Assembly (NCBI GenBank): GCA_026874595.1
Contig: CM049309.1
Coordinates: 5,228,576 to 5,292,575 of the forward strand
DNA from: Sipunculus nudus
Taxonomy: Eukaryota > Annelida > Sipuncula > Golfingiida > Sipunculidae
Direction of reading: 5' to 3'
DNA: 64,000 nucleotides
This document shows, in pieces, positions 36,634 to 47,649 of the stretch. Within the stretch, counting starts at the first letter, position 1, and each line of letters opens with the position of its first letter. The translations under genes and the position numbers were made by a program. The notes under the pieces are model-generated. The model did no database searches, was not told the origin of the DNA, and was given only the letters and a program-made list of their open reading frames with translations.

Positions 36634-39600
36634 AGATATGACATAATAGTCGGCATGGATCATGCATCAAAGTTTCCTCATCAGGCAATAGAGCAAACTC
36701 ATTAAATTTACTTTTAAATTCCGGTCGTCAAAGCGGTAGTATTCACTTCCGATAAAAAAGTAAGTCTTGTGGTCGGACCACTGTATTGCTGCATTGACGC
36801 CAGATGGCAGGCCCTTCCACACCGTCAGAGGGCGGGGGTAGTGCTTGTCAATATTTCCGTCCTCATAGCGGGAGACGTTTTTAGACAGTCGGTAATACTT
36901 GTTACCTGTGTTTAAAATAAAGTTTTTTTAAACATTTAACGTGTCATTGGGGTCAAACGGTTCCGTTGCTGGAATTCCCAATGAAACATCGTATATCAAA
37001 ATTATTGAATGGCACTACTCACATTTTCTGAGAATAATCTTAATACGTTTGGAACCCGAACACCCTTCGGTAGTTTACTGTACAAGTGTATCTATTTATA
37101 GTTAACTGCGCTGTTAAAAAATAAACTTTACTTTTTTTATACAGTTTTGCAGGACCACTAAGGATGTAGTTGTTTGAGCATGTGACCTGTAACCTTGGCC
37201 TTCATCATTTTGGCTGAGATGTTGTAAAAATACTTTTTTTTATATATATTAATTTTATTGAATCACTAAAATATCTTTTCAATCCTGGGTTTACTTCGCT
37301 ATTTATTTTTTATAATGAAATTTCCAGGTACAAAGAATGTTTACATGTTCTCATAAACAAGTGGACATGGATAATCCCAGTCAGAGCATTGTGTAAATCT
37401 CAGATTAAAGATCCTTGCACGTTACCTTTTATGAAATAGACTCGTCCGTTTCCTCCCCAGACAAAGGACGAGTCTATGTCATTTGGAAGACCATGAAACC
37501 CGTCCTTTCCGATTGTCTTCGGGTAGCCGGGCTTTATGCCTCCATTTACAAAGCGCCAGTACTGGTTACCCTGAAACAGTGCAAAATCATTAAGTCAAAG
37601 TCTTTACAGTACTCTGTTATAAAATTTAATGCACGTAAGAATATACTTTACTTACTGGGGATGAGGTAGAGCGATAAGAAACGTGGAAATGTATATATAG
37701 TGCGCATGCGTTCATATCTCGTGCCCACGTGCTCATGTTACTTGTATCTCATGCATATGAATAAACAAATGCGGGCTACGAGACACATTTGTGCAGCGCA
37801 AACATTCGTGTCCTTTTGTGCGGTATATGACATTCTCGTGTATTTCTAATGAAATACATTTGACAGCCTTGTTGTTTAAAAATGAACGGATGGTACCGAT
37901 TGATTATTTCTTAAAATATATTTTATCATACATGTATTAATATTTTACTTTTTTTTAAAAATGTTATCATAACAATCGTTGCTGAGAAAACTAATGTGCG
38001 ACAATAACGTTTATTATTGACTAAATATAACGTTCCAATTAGAATGAGCTCTATTAGGGACCTCACGGATATTCAGTGTGGCCCTTAAAACGTTTGAAAC
38101 GTTTGCTTAGCTCTAGTGAATATACATGTTCAGTTCTCCGTTCCCATATTTTCCTTTGTATTTAAAGTGCGGGTTATACTTGGTGTGTTTCGGTTTACGA
38201 TAAATTTAAAATTCATGGTAACATATTAAGAAGAGTAAACATGTTCTGCATATCCTATAACAGAAACATAGTCTTTAATTAAGTATTATTAATAATTTTC
38301 CAGCCAGAAGCGGATTCAAGGGACCCCCCTTTTCAGCCTCCGTAACCTTTTTTAAGAGTTTCAGACAAATGTTTGCGGCCTGGACCCCCTCTCCCGGACC
38401 TGGGGAACTTTTGTCAGGCTTTTTTATTAGTCCTTTTGGGTTGGACCCCACTTTTCCTTAATCCTGGATCCGCCCCTGCCATCGAAGCACATTACAAATA
38501 TAAAATAGAATTCAAATGAACCATTCCCTCTAGAATTAGTTCAAATAAATAATAATGAGCCCACTTAAAGATAAATAAGGTTAAATTTGCTTGTTTGAAT
38601 GGAGAAATGCAAAGCGTGTGCAGTGAAATGTGGACGAGAGAGTGTTTCACGTGTGTAACTCGCCTTGAAGAGGTAGGTTTCATTCCGCAAGTCTGTGGTG
38701 GTGAGGGCAGCATCCACGGGCCCTTTTATTCCTCCCCAGTAGCGGGAAATCTCGCGTGGATACCTTTCGTCCGGGCCATCGTCATTAAGCCGGTAGTACA
38801 TCTCTCCTGTAATAATTACAGTATTAAAGAACAAGACAAAACCATCATTTTGGATCCATCACTTTATCGAGATTCTTACCATACAATTTCCAGACCCAGA
38901 TTAAGCCTTTTAAGTAAGGCAACAGCCGCTAGGCGGCGCTCTGGTCATCATTTTCCGCTGCGCCAAGGGAGAGGAATCAACGTTGCAATGTGGATGGTTT
39001 CATGATGGCGATGGTTTCAAATTCGTGATATTCGCGAAACGTTTTATTACGAAACTAAAACCTGAGGGAAAAAAGGCGCCCCATTAACACAGATGAAATG
39101 TCATTTATACTTTAACTTCATTGATACATCATAAAGTGTTCCTTGCTTATGGCACCAAAGTCCAATGGCAAAGCAACAGTTTAATACTTTTTAAGATTGT
39201 TTATTAATAATCTTAGTCAATGACCTCAAATTCACTCATGACAGTGAATTGGCTTATTGATGCTGTTTACTTGCCCCTAAAAATACACTTTTTCAATACG
39301 TTTATTTTATACGTTTACTTGACGTGGTATTCGGATTGCTGCAGCAGAATGCGATAAAACATCGCGTGCGCCATTTTCTTTACCGGCACTAAAACACTGC
39401 GATATGGGCCCGATGATGTAAAAAAAACAAAAAAAAAAAAAAAAAAAAAAACGCTCGATCGCGCTGCAACTTAAGCACAAGATTTGTAACAATAGGGGGC
39501 GTCTCACCTAAAGTTTATATGGTCACTTGCAAATAAGTGCCAATCCATTGTTCTCACCTAGGAATATATTTGGGCTCTTACAAATGATGGTCCAATTATG

Positions 39601-39922
39601 CAGATATTTCAGACAAAAAAGGGAAATTAACTATTGTGAAATTATGATCATATCATCTGACAGGTAGAGTGATGCAGTTCGGAATATTTCAGTTATCATA
39701 CATTCAAAGTTTGGGTTTTAACTTGTTTACTGAGCAGGCAAAAAAGTGGACCAAATTAGCTCCATTTCATATGACCTGCTGGCTCGAGAGGAAGTGCTAT
39801 AAAATGCAGCTTGCTCTCACCTAGGAATATATATGTTCTCTTATTAATAGGGAAGTAGGTGGCAGCATCAAGTCTGGTAATATTACATTTGTCAAGTTTG
39901 TTGTTCCCACCTCCAGGTGTTC
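34649..39922 (-). CDS. MMP gene A exons 7-11: hemopexin domain
   Basis: Exon 7 (39821-39922) has the short Gly-rich hinge and the first domain Cys ([13 protein letters not shown]). Exons 8 (38664-38806), 9 (37426-37570) and 10 (36712-36905) carry the blades with the repeated [16 protein letters not shown] pattern. Exon 11 (34649-34699) encodes 16 residues ending RWFGC and the stop. The two Cys would close the four-bladed propeller, which in MMPs binds substrate and inhibitors. The exon 10-11 intron hosts the HINE-like element. Confidence 0.93.
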
Positions 39923-42900
39923 CTATAAACAAAAACAAGAAATAAAGATTATAAAATAGTATAACAACGTGATTATATTCTTTCTTTAAAAAAATCATTT
40001 TCTCCCTACACAGTTTCTCCCAGCACTGTTTCTCCCAGTGTCCAAGCTTCAAGGATTGTGGCACAAATATACATATACATAGTCCCATGTATTCTGATGG
40101 TATTTTTTACAGCCATACATTAAGCTCCAACTTTGCGAGACAGTAAAATTAATGTTAATTTTCAAGAAATGAGATATTTAATAATTATAGAGTAAGCGTA
40201 GAAAATATGTCTTCTTTATTACAAAATCCAATGGACTCAATAAATGTTCAGTATCTTATTTACTGCACTGACCGTATATCTTCTGGATCCCTGCGATATC
40301 GTCAGGATGGAGCTTAAAGTTCGGTACGTACTCACGGTAGAAGGGTGACATAAGAGCTGATTTAACGCGAGAATGGTACAGGCCCAGAGAATGTCCGAAC
40401 TCATGAGCTGCCACAAGGAAGAGGTCCACGCCTGAAAGAATCCTCATCATTAACGTAAAGATATTTAAATTAATTGATATGACATAGAATGTTACCCGAT
40501 CTTGCGTCGGGATGGTTTTTGTCGGCCGGGTTTGTGCGGGACGGATATCCATGGATCGAATTGATGGGCCGAGTTTGCTGGTGTAGTTTAAGAAAGATGG
40601 AGCTGCAAGAAACCCTTTGCAAAATAACGTCATTTTCCTAAGAAGTCATAGGAAAGTATTGGGAATGATTGCCTTAGGAAACAATTAGGGTGGTTCCCGA
40701 AACTTCAAGATCAATAAGGGGTATTTCCGAGGAGTGGTCAATGGGAAGTTTTGTGACAACGTTTGAATACCACAACCGTCAATAATAATGGAAAAAATAA
40801 AAAATATGCCAAACTAACCCGTTTTATTTTGTATTCTGTTCTTAAAAATGTTATAAGAACACATTTTATTAATCCGATACTGTTGCTTCTAATAATCCCA
40901 TTTTTTAATATTATAAAGTGTTTACTATCTTATAATAGGCATTTTTATTACCATACCGTTTCGTATAACAAAATGAATATTATAGAAAAAATGAAAATAA
41001 GATACATTAATCAAGGATCTGCTTTTATAAAGAAAACGAAAAATGAAAGACATATCTTATCGATACATCCACCTGTCGAACTGTTGAAAGTGAAGTACTC
41101 AGCTTCGTCAAAATGGGCGTCTCCTCCAAACTGCGGTGAGAATGCATGCGCCAAGGTACCGCCACGTCCATCGAATTTCAATCCGTCGCCATGGTTGCCA
41201 TGCGCAAATAATATCTCGATGTCAGCGCGTTCGTATACATGTACAAACGTCAAAGGCGTGACGTCACTCCACACCTGAAAAACGTTTAATCCATATCAAC
41301 AGGCTTTCTGATGTACTTCGACAAAAAAGACCCAGGGGTCTAACGTTAACTCTGTGTCAAACTGTACATAATAATTGGTGATCAAGAAATGAAATAGTGA
41401 AAGTAAAAATACCATTTCAGCAGTCATCTAACATGGGTACTTTAAATTGTTTATATCAGATAACTGTGCCAGTCATAAAAAAAATCCACATTTTCTTATG
41501 ATGAAATTTGTTGCTAAAGGCTGCAACCATTTCTAAAAAAAAATTGGTAAGAGATATTATGATTTGACTGACTTCATAGTCATTTCATTCCCCTTCTTCA
41601 TAGGATTGCTATGATATTAAAGCCAAAATTTTAAACCTTTATGACTTTATTTGAAAAGCGGAAAAGATCACTTTAAACAATAAATAGTAGGTAAGCAAAG
41701 GTGGTGCCACCTGCAGCTCAAAATTGCATAACAGTCACATGACCAATATTTCTGTGAAATTAGGTCCTGAATGCTGCAGCCGTTCTTGAAATATTTTGCA
41801 AGGGAAATTACATCATGTGTTCCAATACATCAAAATGTGAGTGAGAATTAAACTGAAGTGAGATTTTACACTGCAGCATCGTATAAAATATATAAATGTG
41901 TTTATAAAGGTACATACGGTGAATTTGCGCATGGCCTTCTTTATGATCCATGTTTCCTTATAATTCTGCACATATATGCTATTAGATCAGCCAGTTATTT
42001 ATTGATGATAAAATACATTATTTTCATGCCGGATAAAAAAGTCCTTGAAATTTTACTTTGAAAGCTCTTTCAATCTCAGCCACGAGTGTACTTCGTCTGA
42101 TGTCAGGGGTGTAGTTCCTGAACCTGTAAGTGATTCTGTTGCTTTCCCAACGGCTCCCTGTCCAGGTGTAATAAGCAAAGAAAAAAAAAAACATTTTATT
42201 GGTTCGATAACAATATGTAACTAGATGAATGCAGTCACCGTGCTGTCGCAAGATGAGTGAAGAGGAAGCTTCAAGGTAGGACCAAATTCTTCTCTTGCTA
42301 TCGCCAAGCAAATTTGTAGACATCTGGTTATAACATGCTATGGAATTAACTATACCCTGAGCTCAAAGGAGTACTCGAATAATTCCAACTGAAAAATTCC
42401 ATCTAAAGTCGAGCCGTAGTGGTGTAGCTCTGCTTATTTACAAAATTACGCAGTATACATTATTTTAAAACATCTTTCTTAACAATTTAAATAAGGTATG
42501 CGTGAGTTCCGTGCATTATGATTGCACGTTTTATAACTAAAGTCTATATTATTTTCAGTCAGATTTGGCCTACCTTGTACCGCGTATCTCTTCTTTCTTG
42601 TCTTTCGGTCCCCCGTCCTGATTTGATCAGGGTTACCACATCGAGGGAGCATCATGGCTTCCAAGGTTGCCCTGTCCAAATCACCTGCATGATAAACATT
42701 GATAAATGGCCGAGGTAATTTATTTATTTTTTTTTATAATCGACATATCCTGCATCAGGAAAAACATAACAAAATCTACCCTCAGGACTCTGACACAGGC
42801 ACGTGGCCTCCAGACGTGACCAAGCAAACTATCTCTTATATATGGCTTCATAAAACATGCTATTAGTCGCCTACTAAGGGTACGGCATACAGCGGCTAGG

Positions 42901-45900
42901 ATCATTACAAGGGCAAGTCGCTCTGACAGCATAACCCCTGTGTAAGTGGACCTTCACTGACTGCCTACCAGAGCCGCATTAGATAAAAAGTGTCGCTGTT
43001 AACATTTAGGGGTTTGCAGGAAAATACTTCAGCTTACATTGCCAATATGTTGCAACAACACCAACCAACCAGGTCCCTACGCTCAACAAGTGAATGAATT
43101 CTAATTGTGCCAAAAACCAGATAAAGGTCTTGGGGTGGCAGGAACTTCCAGTATACCTCAACGTATAAGTGGAATTCCTTACCGGATGCAATCCGAAAAG
43201 CTTAAAGTCTGAATGACTTTAAAAAGGTTTTAAAAACATACCTGTTTAAAGTGCCTATTGCTGAACTAGATCATGCCATGCATTTTTTAACAGCTGGTCA
43301 TTTTCTAAGGACATCATACCACACATATAAATATTTTACATCTGGCAGGAAAACACACATAAGGTGTCATATATCATATTTTATTTTATTATCATTATTT
43401 ATTGTTGATTCTAGTGTTTTAGCTATTATTATCTTTTCATCTATAAATTTATGCTCTGTCATTTTAAATATTATACTTACCTCTTTTTTATGTAAAGCGT
43501 ATTAGAGCAATCTCTGTGTATGAATTTTTCGCTATAGAAATACACGTATAATAATAACAATAATAATAATAATAATGATAATGAGCTTATGGTGGAAAGA
43601 TGCGGCTTACCTGTAGCTGTGACACCGGCCGTGTCTTGGAAATCTAGAATTGCCTCCCTCAACGCGTCCTGGTCCGTGTACGCTCCTGGGCTCTCTTCAG
43701 AGTAACCCTTCTCGTACAGGTACTCCTGCAAGTACACCATGCAAAAGTTGAACTCCCCTTCCATAAACGGCATGTGATGACTGATGATGTGCACAGACAT
43801 ATAACGTATTTCCTTGATAAGACGCGTTAATTATTTTTCAGGCTCTGCTTTGAACCGGATTTTAAAAAAAGAGGGAAGAAAACAGATTATTAAAATTTTA
43901 TTAAAATAAAGTGTATTTAAAATATATGGAAAATCAAGTGAACGACCGATGTCAGCTGAAAGTCCGTGGTAGCAATATATGCACTGGATCTGATCGACAA
44001 GTTCAAGAATCAAGCTTAATGAAACTAATGTTACTAAGGGAAAAATGAGACACAAACGATCAACAAAGTATATCCCACGCACCTTTATAATGCACCCTAA
44101 CAATTGTGTTGCGTCATTTCAACACTAATCATTGTCACACAGTGAATGGATACCTCGACTATCAATTAACTGTGCCAAGCCGGATCGGGATTGTCACCCA
44201 GGTCACATGGATAATAGAATCGCATATTAACGATTTTTCATGAGTGAATCTTATTCGAATTAAAACATGTAGCACGGGAAACTAAGAGAGGGGCCGCAAG
44301 TCTCCCTAAAAATGGGGGAAGGCCAGTGTGACGCCAGCAGAGAACCCAAGAGCACACTGCGCAGAATCGGACTTACAAGTACGACTCTTCTGTTTAATGT
44401 TTGTGGGCGTCACAATTTGACCCCTACTATGCAGAATGCACTGTGGCTTCTAACTACACATAGCGATAGCGTTGGTATAAATGTAAAAAAGATGGTAATG
44501 ACGTTCGTTCAAACATAAGAATTGATTCGTGCAAATTACATAAACATTGCATGGTGTTTTTGTATCAAAGACTTTAGGCAAAAAGGTATTATTTTGCAAG
44601 CATGCGCATGCGAAATGTAAATATGAGTGTTTCCTTGAAATGTAATAAATTTTAATTTTAAAGTTTGGCGGTCGAGACAAGTAATCCCGGCCGTCTCACA
44701 GTACCTGTAATAAGGAAGCGATGCGTTCCTTTAAACAGAAAATGTATAATTAGGAAGTAAGATTATTAGTAAGATTGTGGCTAGAATGTCCCAATTCCTT
44801 TTAAATCTGAGCCCCCTGCTAGTTAGAAAATAGCAAATTATGTCTTGTGCTTCCATTAAATCTTTCTAATTGCATGAATCAATCATTTCTTTATAATTTT
44901 GATAGCATAACTGTATTCCCTGTCCATGACCGTGACAATGTATATTTAGTAAATTAAAAATTGCTTTCCTGAGTTGCCTAGGAGCTGATATATTATCATT
45001 ATATGAATGTATAATGTCTCTCTATCAACAGATACAGTCCCTTCTCAGTTTAAAGAGGCTGTCGTGACCCCACTTTTGAAGAAGCTAGGATTAGATCCAA
45101 ATGACCTTAAACATTTTAGGCCAGTTTCGAACCTCCCCTTCGTTTCTTAAATCCTTGAAAAGATTGTTTTAAAGAGGTTACAATGTCATCTTTATGAAAA
45201 TAGCTTAATGGAAATCCATCAGTCCGCGTATAGAAGGCACCATAGAACAGAGACCGCCGTACTGAGTGTCATGGATGGTCTGCTGATGGCGGCAGACGAG
45301 AGACGCGTTTCTCTTCTAGCATTTTTGGACCTCAGTGCAGCGTTTGACACGCTTGATCATTCCATTTTGCTTAAAAGACTAGAAATTACCTTTGGTATAC
45401 ACGGCACCGCGCTTTCATGGTTTACTTCATACCTCGCCAATCGTTCCCAAGCTGGTATTGTCGACGGTAGAAAATCAAACCCATGTACTTTGTTGTACGG
45501 GGTTCCCCAGGGATCCGTGTCAGGACCTTTATTGTTCACTTTATATTCACAACCCCTATCTCGCATAATATCTGCACATGATTGTTCTTTTCATAGTATG
45601 CTGATGACACTGAACTGTCAAAAATAGTAAACCAGGTGAGTTCAGCTCTGTCCAGTTAAGCATACAAGCTTGTATTGAAGATATACTTTCATGGATGACC
45701 AGCAACAAACTTAAATTGAATACTGACAAGACTGAAATTATGCCTGTCGCATCTAAACCCCTTCTAAGGATGACTGACAGTGAGTCTATTAGCACTGGGG
45801 GCTGCACTGTTCCTTTACAAAATTCAGTGAAGTATCTTGGTGTTAAGATTGATCGTAATCTTTCAATGCATGATTATATTAGTAGTATATGTCGTGCGGC

Positions 45901-47058
45901 CTTTCTCGAGCTCCGCCGTATAGCTCAATCCGGCTTTTCCTCTCTATTAATGCGTGCTGTCGGCTCATTTGCGCCACAGTAATATATCGCCTGGATTATT
46001 GTAATTCAGTTCTTGCTGGGTTACCTGCAGATCAAGTCTCGCGGCTACAGATGGTCCAGAATAATGCGGCGCGTCTAATTCTTAAAAAGCGTAGGACTGA
46101 CCACGTCCCCCCGCTGCTCAAACAGCTCCATTGGCTTCCCGTCAAGTACCGTATACAATACAAAATTTCTGTTTTTGTTTACCGCCGTTTTGATGACTCA
46201 CTTCCATAATATTTGACTGAAAAAAATAATAACCTATCGGCCTTTGCGTACCCTGCGCTCGGCTGGCGGATATCTTCTTAAAGTACCAAAGTGTAACATG
46301 AAAATGGGTGAACGTTCCTTCCGTTTCATAGTCCCAAAAGTTTGGAATTCACTTCCTATTACAGTTAGAAAATCTCCAACTCTTGTATCATTTAAAACTA
46401 ATTTAAAAACGTATCTCTTTCGGCAAGCTTTTGGTAATTAATATGCATTATTTTTATTTATTTATTTTTTTTTTTCTGGGTAAAGCACAGGGAGTAGATT
46501 TCCATGAAATTGTATGCGGGTATATATGTGTGTGTGTGAAGTACGCTGTGAGTCCGACCATCGGAGAATTTGGCGCTATATAAATACTATATATTATTAT
46601 TATTATTTCTTATGTACATGGCGGCCACCTTGAATTCCAAGATGGCTGCCATAATTTATCTCGAGGAAGTGGCACCTATAAAGAATTAAAAGTCAAATCC
46701 ATGAACAACACATGGAAAATTGTGGTGCTTTTATAAGACATTTCCCCTCTCCATCTCAAACTTGTTTTATGTTAATGAACGGGTTAATGGCATAAACTGA
46801 AATACAAAAAAAAATGAAATCATTACAAGAATTAAAAATTAAAGTTACAAGTTAAAGACTGGTTATCTGTGACAGAATCATGCCTGGTGTGTTGCATATT
46901 AATACATAGTAATTATAACGTGCTGCTTATTTGAGTTATATGGGAGGGATCACCAGGTGGAATGGTGTACCAGCTCTTATACAGAGTCATCTGACTGTGA
47001 CGTTGTTATATATAATAAACTGCACGCACGTTTGCCGAAAAAAAAACTTGAGAGAGTG

Positions 47059-47124
<66 letters not shown>

Positions 47125-47526
47125 ATGTGGTTTATATTATATTCTGTTATTGACACATGTTATAGATGTCATAAGCCTTATGAGCTGTATACCAGACGTA
47201 AAGGCTTGTTAAGGCACTATAAAAAAAGTTACACTATAACAAATAACGAATAGCTGGAAAATTTTTTTAAAAATTGAATGCTATACAATACAATAAATAA
47301 TATGACAGGTGGAAAGCTATGAATACATGCAATAAGCAATTTGTAAAGAAAATAATGTGATTATTAACAAAATGAGTAATTATTACATTTGTGTGTTAGT
47401 ATGTGTGTACATAATATTGTTTCTATATTAAGTAAAATAGCTCACCATGCCATATTCCTTGGTCAAAGGAAGCGGCGTCACAAACCCAAGGCACAGAATG
47501 AGACCCGTACAAAGTTGAGCGGTCAT
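34649..47526 (-). CDS. Matrix metalloproteinase, secreted, furin-type (gene A), 11 exons
   Basis: Zinc endopeptidase (MMP family, metzincin) for extracellular matrix and surface proteins. Exons in transcript order: 47446-47526, 43611-43725, 42574-42684, 42057-42157, 41073-41274, 40273-40431, 39821-39922, 38664-38806, 37426-37570, 36712-36905, 34649-34699. All phases join, giving 467 codons plus stop. Domains: signal peptide (1 to about 20), prodomain with cysteine switch PRCGNPD (79-85), basic run RKTRKKR (92-98) matching a furin site, catalytic domain (99 to about 256) with [11 protein letters not shown] (213-223) and Met-turn (Met231), a very short hinge, and a hemopexin domain bounded by Cys269 and Cys467. 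No transmembrane or GPI signal is seen, so the product should be secreted. All introns are GT-AG except one GC donor after exon 8. Exon limits are by eye. Confidence 0.93.
34831..36388 (+). mobile_element. HINE-like (non-autonomous Helentron/Helitron-type) element with 180-bp core repeats
   Basis: The ends carry 11-bp inverted repeats (ATGCCCCCGCC at 34832, GGCGGGGGCAT at 36355-36365). A perfect hairpin GTGTCG-TTC-CGACAC (36368-36382) lies two bases before a terminal CTAG, followed by TTT. Eight core units of about 180 bases begin near 34951, 35132, 35312, 35491, 35671, 35834, 36015 and 36195. Subterminal inverted repeats, a 3' hairpin, a CTRR-like end, insertion in a T run and no long target duplication fit Helentron-derived HINEs, which in bivalves often have satellite-like cores. 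It has no coding capacity. The paralogous segment shows the empty site near 19745. Confidence 0.75.
36594..36631. repeat. (CA)n microsatellite
   Basis: About 19 CA units in the intron between MMP gene A exons 10 and 11. Confidence 0.95.
38305..38478. mobile_element. Short hAT-like MITE remnant
   Basis: The left end CAGAAGCGGATTCAAGG and the right end (reverse complement CAGGGGCGGATCCAGGAT) are imperfect inverted repeats of the CAGGGGCGGATCCAGG type seen at hAT-family termini. About 174 bases long; no convincing 8-bp target duplication. Confidence 0.4.
40273..42157 (-). CDS. MMP gene A exons 4-6: catalytic domain
   Basis: Exon 4 (42057-42157) gives the first strand and helix ([11 protein letters not shown]). 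Exon 5 (41073-41274) gives [10 protein letters not shown], the structural-zinc/calcium region [15 protein letters not shown] and [10 protein letters not shown]. Exon 6 (40273-40431) gives the catalytic zinc motif [11 protein letters not shown], the ALMSP Met-turn and the final helix ([13 protein letters not shown]). All expected ligands are present; there is no fibronectin-II insert of the gelatinase kind. Confidence 0.95.
42574..43725 (-). CDS. MMP gene A exons 2-3: prodomain, cysteine switch and furin site
   Basis: Exon 2 (43611-43725) encodes the helical, peptidoglycan-binding-like prodomain (EYLYEKGY ... [14 protein letters not shown]). Exon 3 (42574-42684) encodes PRCGNPD, whose Cys holds the catalytic zinc in the zymogen, and then the dibasic run ending KKR just before the mature enzyme. 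The intron between them carries an L2-type LINE fragment (43050-43300) and a TAA microsatellite (about 43546-43580). Confidence 0.92.
43050..43300 (+). mobile_element. L2-type LINE 3' coding fragment
   Basis: Conceptual reading with small breaks gives [22 protein letters not shown] and [14 protein letters not shown]. This is the usual C-terminal stretch of L2-type reverse transcriptase ORFs. A 5'-truncated and decayed copy in intron 2 of MMP gene A. Confidence 0.7.
43801..45020. other. MMP gene A intron 1, no further gene recognised
   Basis: Near 43870-43935 it holds the single segment that corresponds to the minisatellite unit of copy B, followed by sequence matching the right flank of that array ('CCGATGTCAGC'). 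Nothing else recognised. Confidence 0.5.
45028..46618 (+). mobile_element. 5'-truncated L2-type LINE, decayed
   Basis: The reverse transcriptase remnant reads [37 protein letters not shown] (motif A), [14 protein letters not shown] (motif B), YADD in a shifted frame, then the C-terminal [19 protein letters not shown] and KVWNSLP. At least two frameshifts (near 45595 and 45930) and stops break it. The 3' end has GGCGCTATATAAATAC followed by ATT repeats, the typical L2 tail. It lies in intron 1 of MMP gene A, on the opposite strand. Confidence 0.88.
47066..47121. repeat. (TA)n microsatellite
   Basis: About 55 bases of TA in intron 1 of MMP gene A, at the position where copy B has an AATAT pentamer array. 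Confidence 0.95.
47446..47526 (-). CDS. MMP gene A exon 1: start codon and signal peptide
   Basis: ATG at 47526 starts [20 protein letters not shown], a short n-region followed by a hydrophobic core, typical of a secretory signal. The donor is ATG|GTGAGC. A more upstream ATG at 47531 is out of frame and stops at once. The same exon in copy B is nearly identical, which supports this start. Confidence 0.85.
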
Positions 47527-47649
47527 GACATCCCCTCCGGATACACTGACCGATTGTGTAATGTAAAGCCGATGCATACACTTATATGAATAACACAGTG
47601 TCGTTGTATGCTTCAATGACCGTCACGTCCTTTCACGGCAGGGAGAAGA

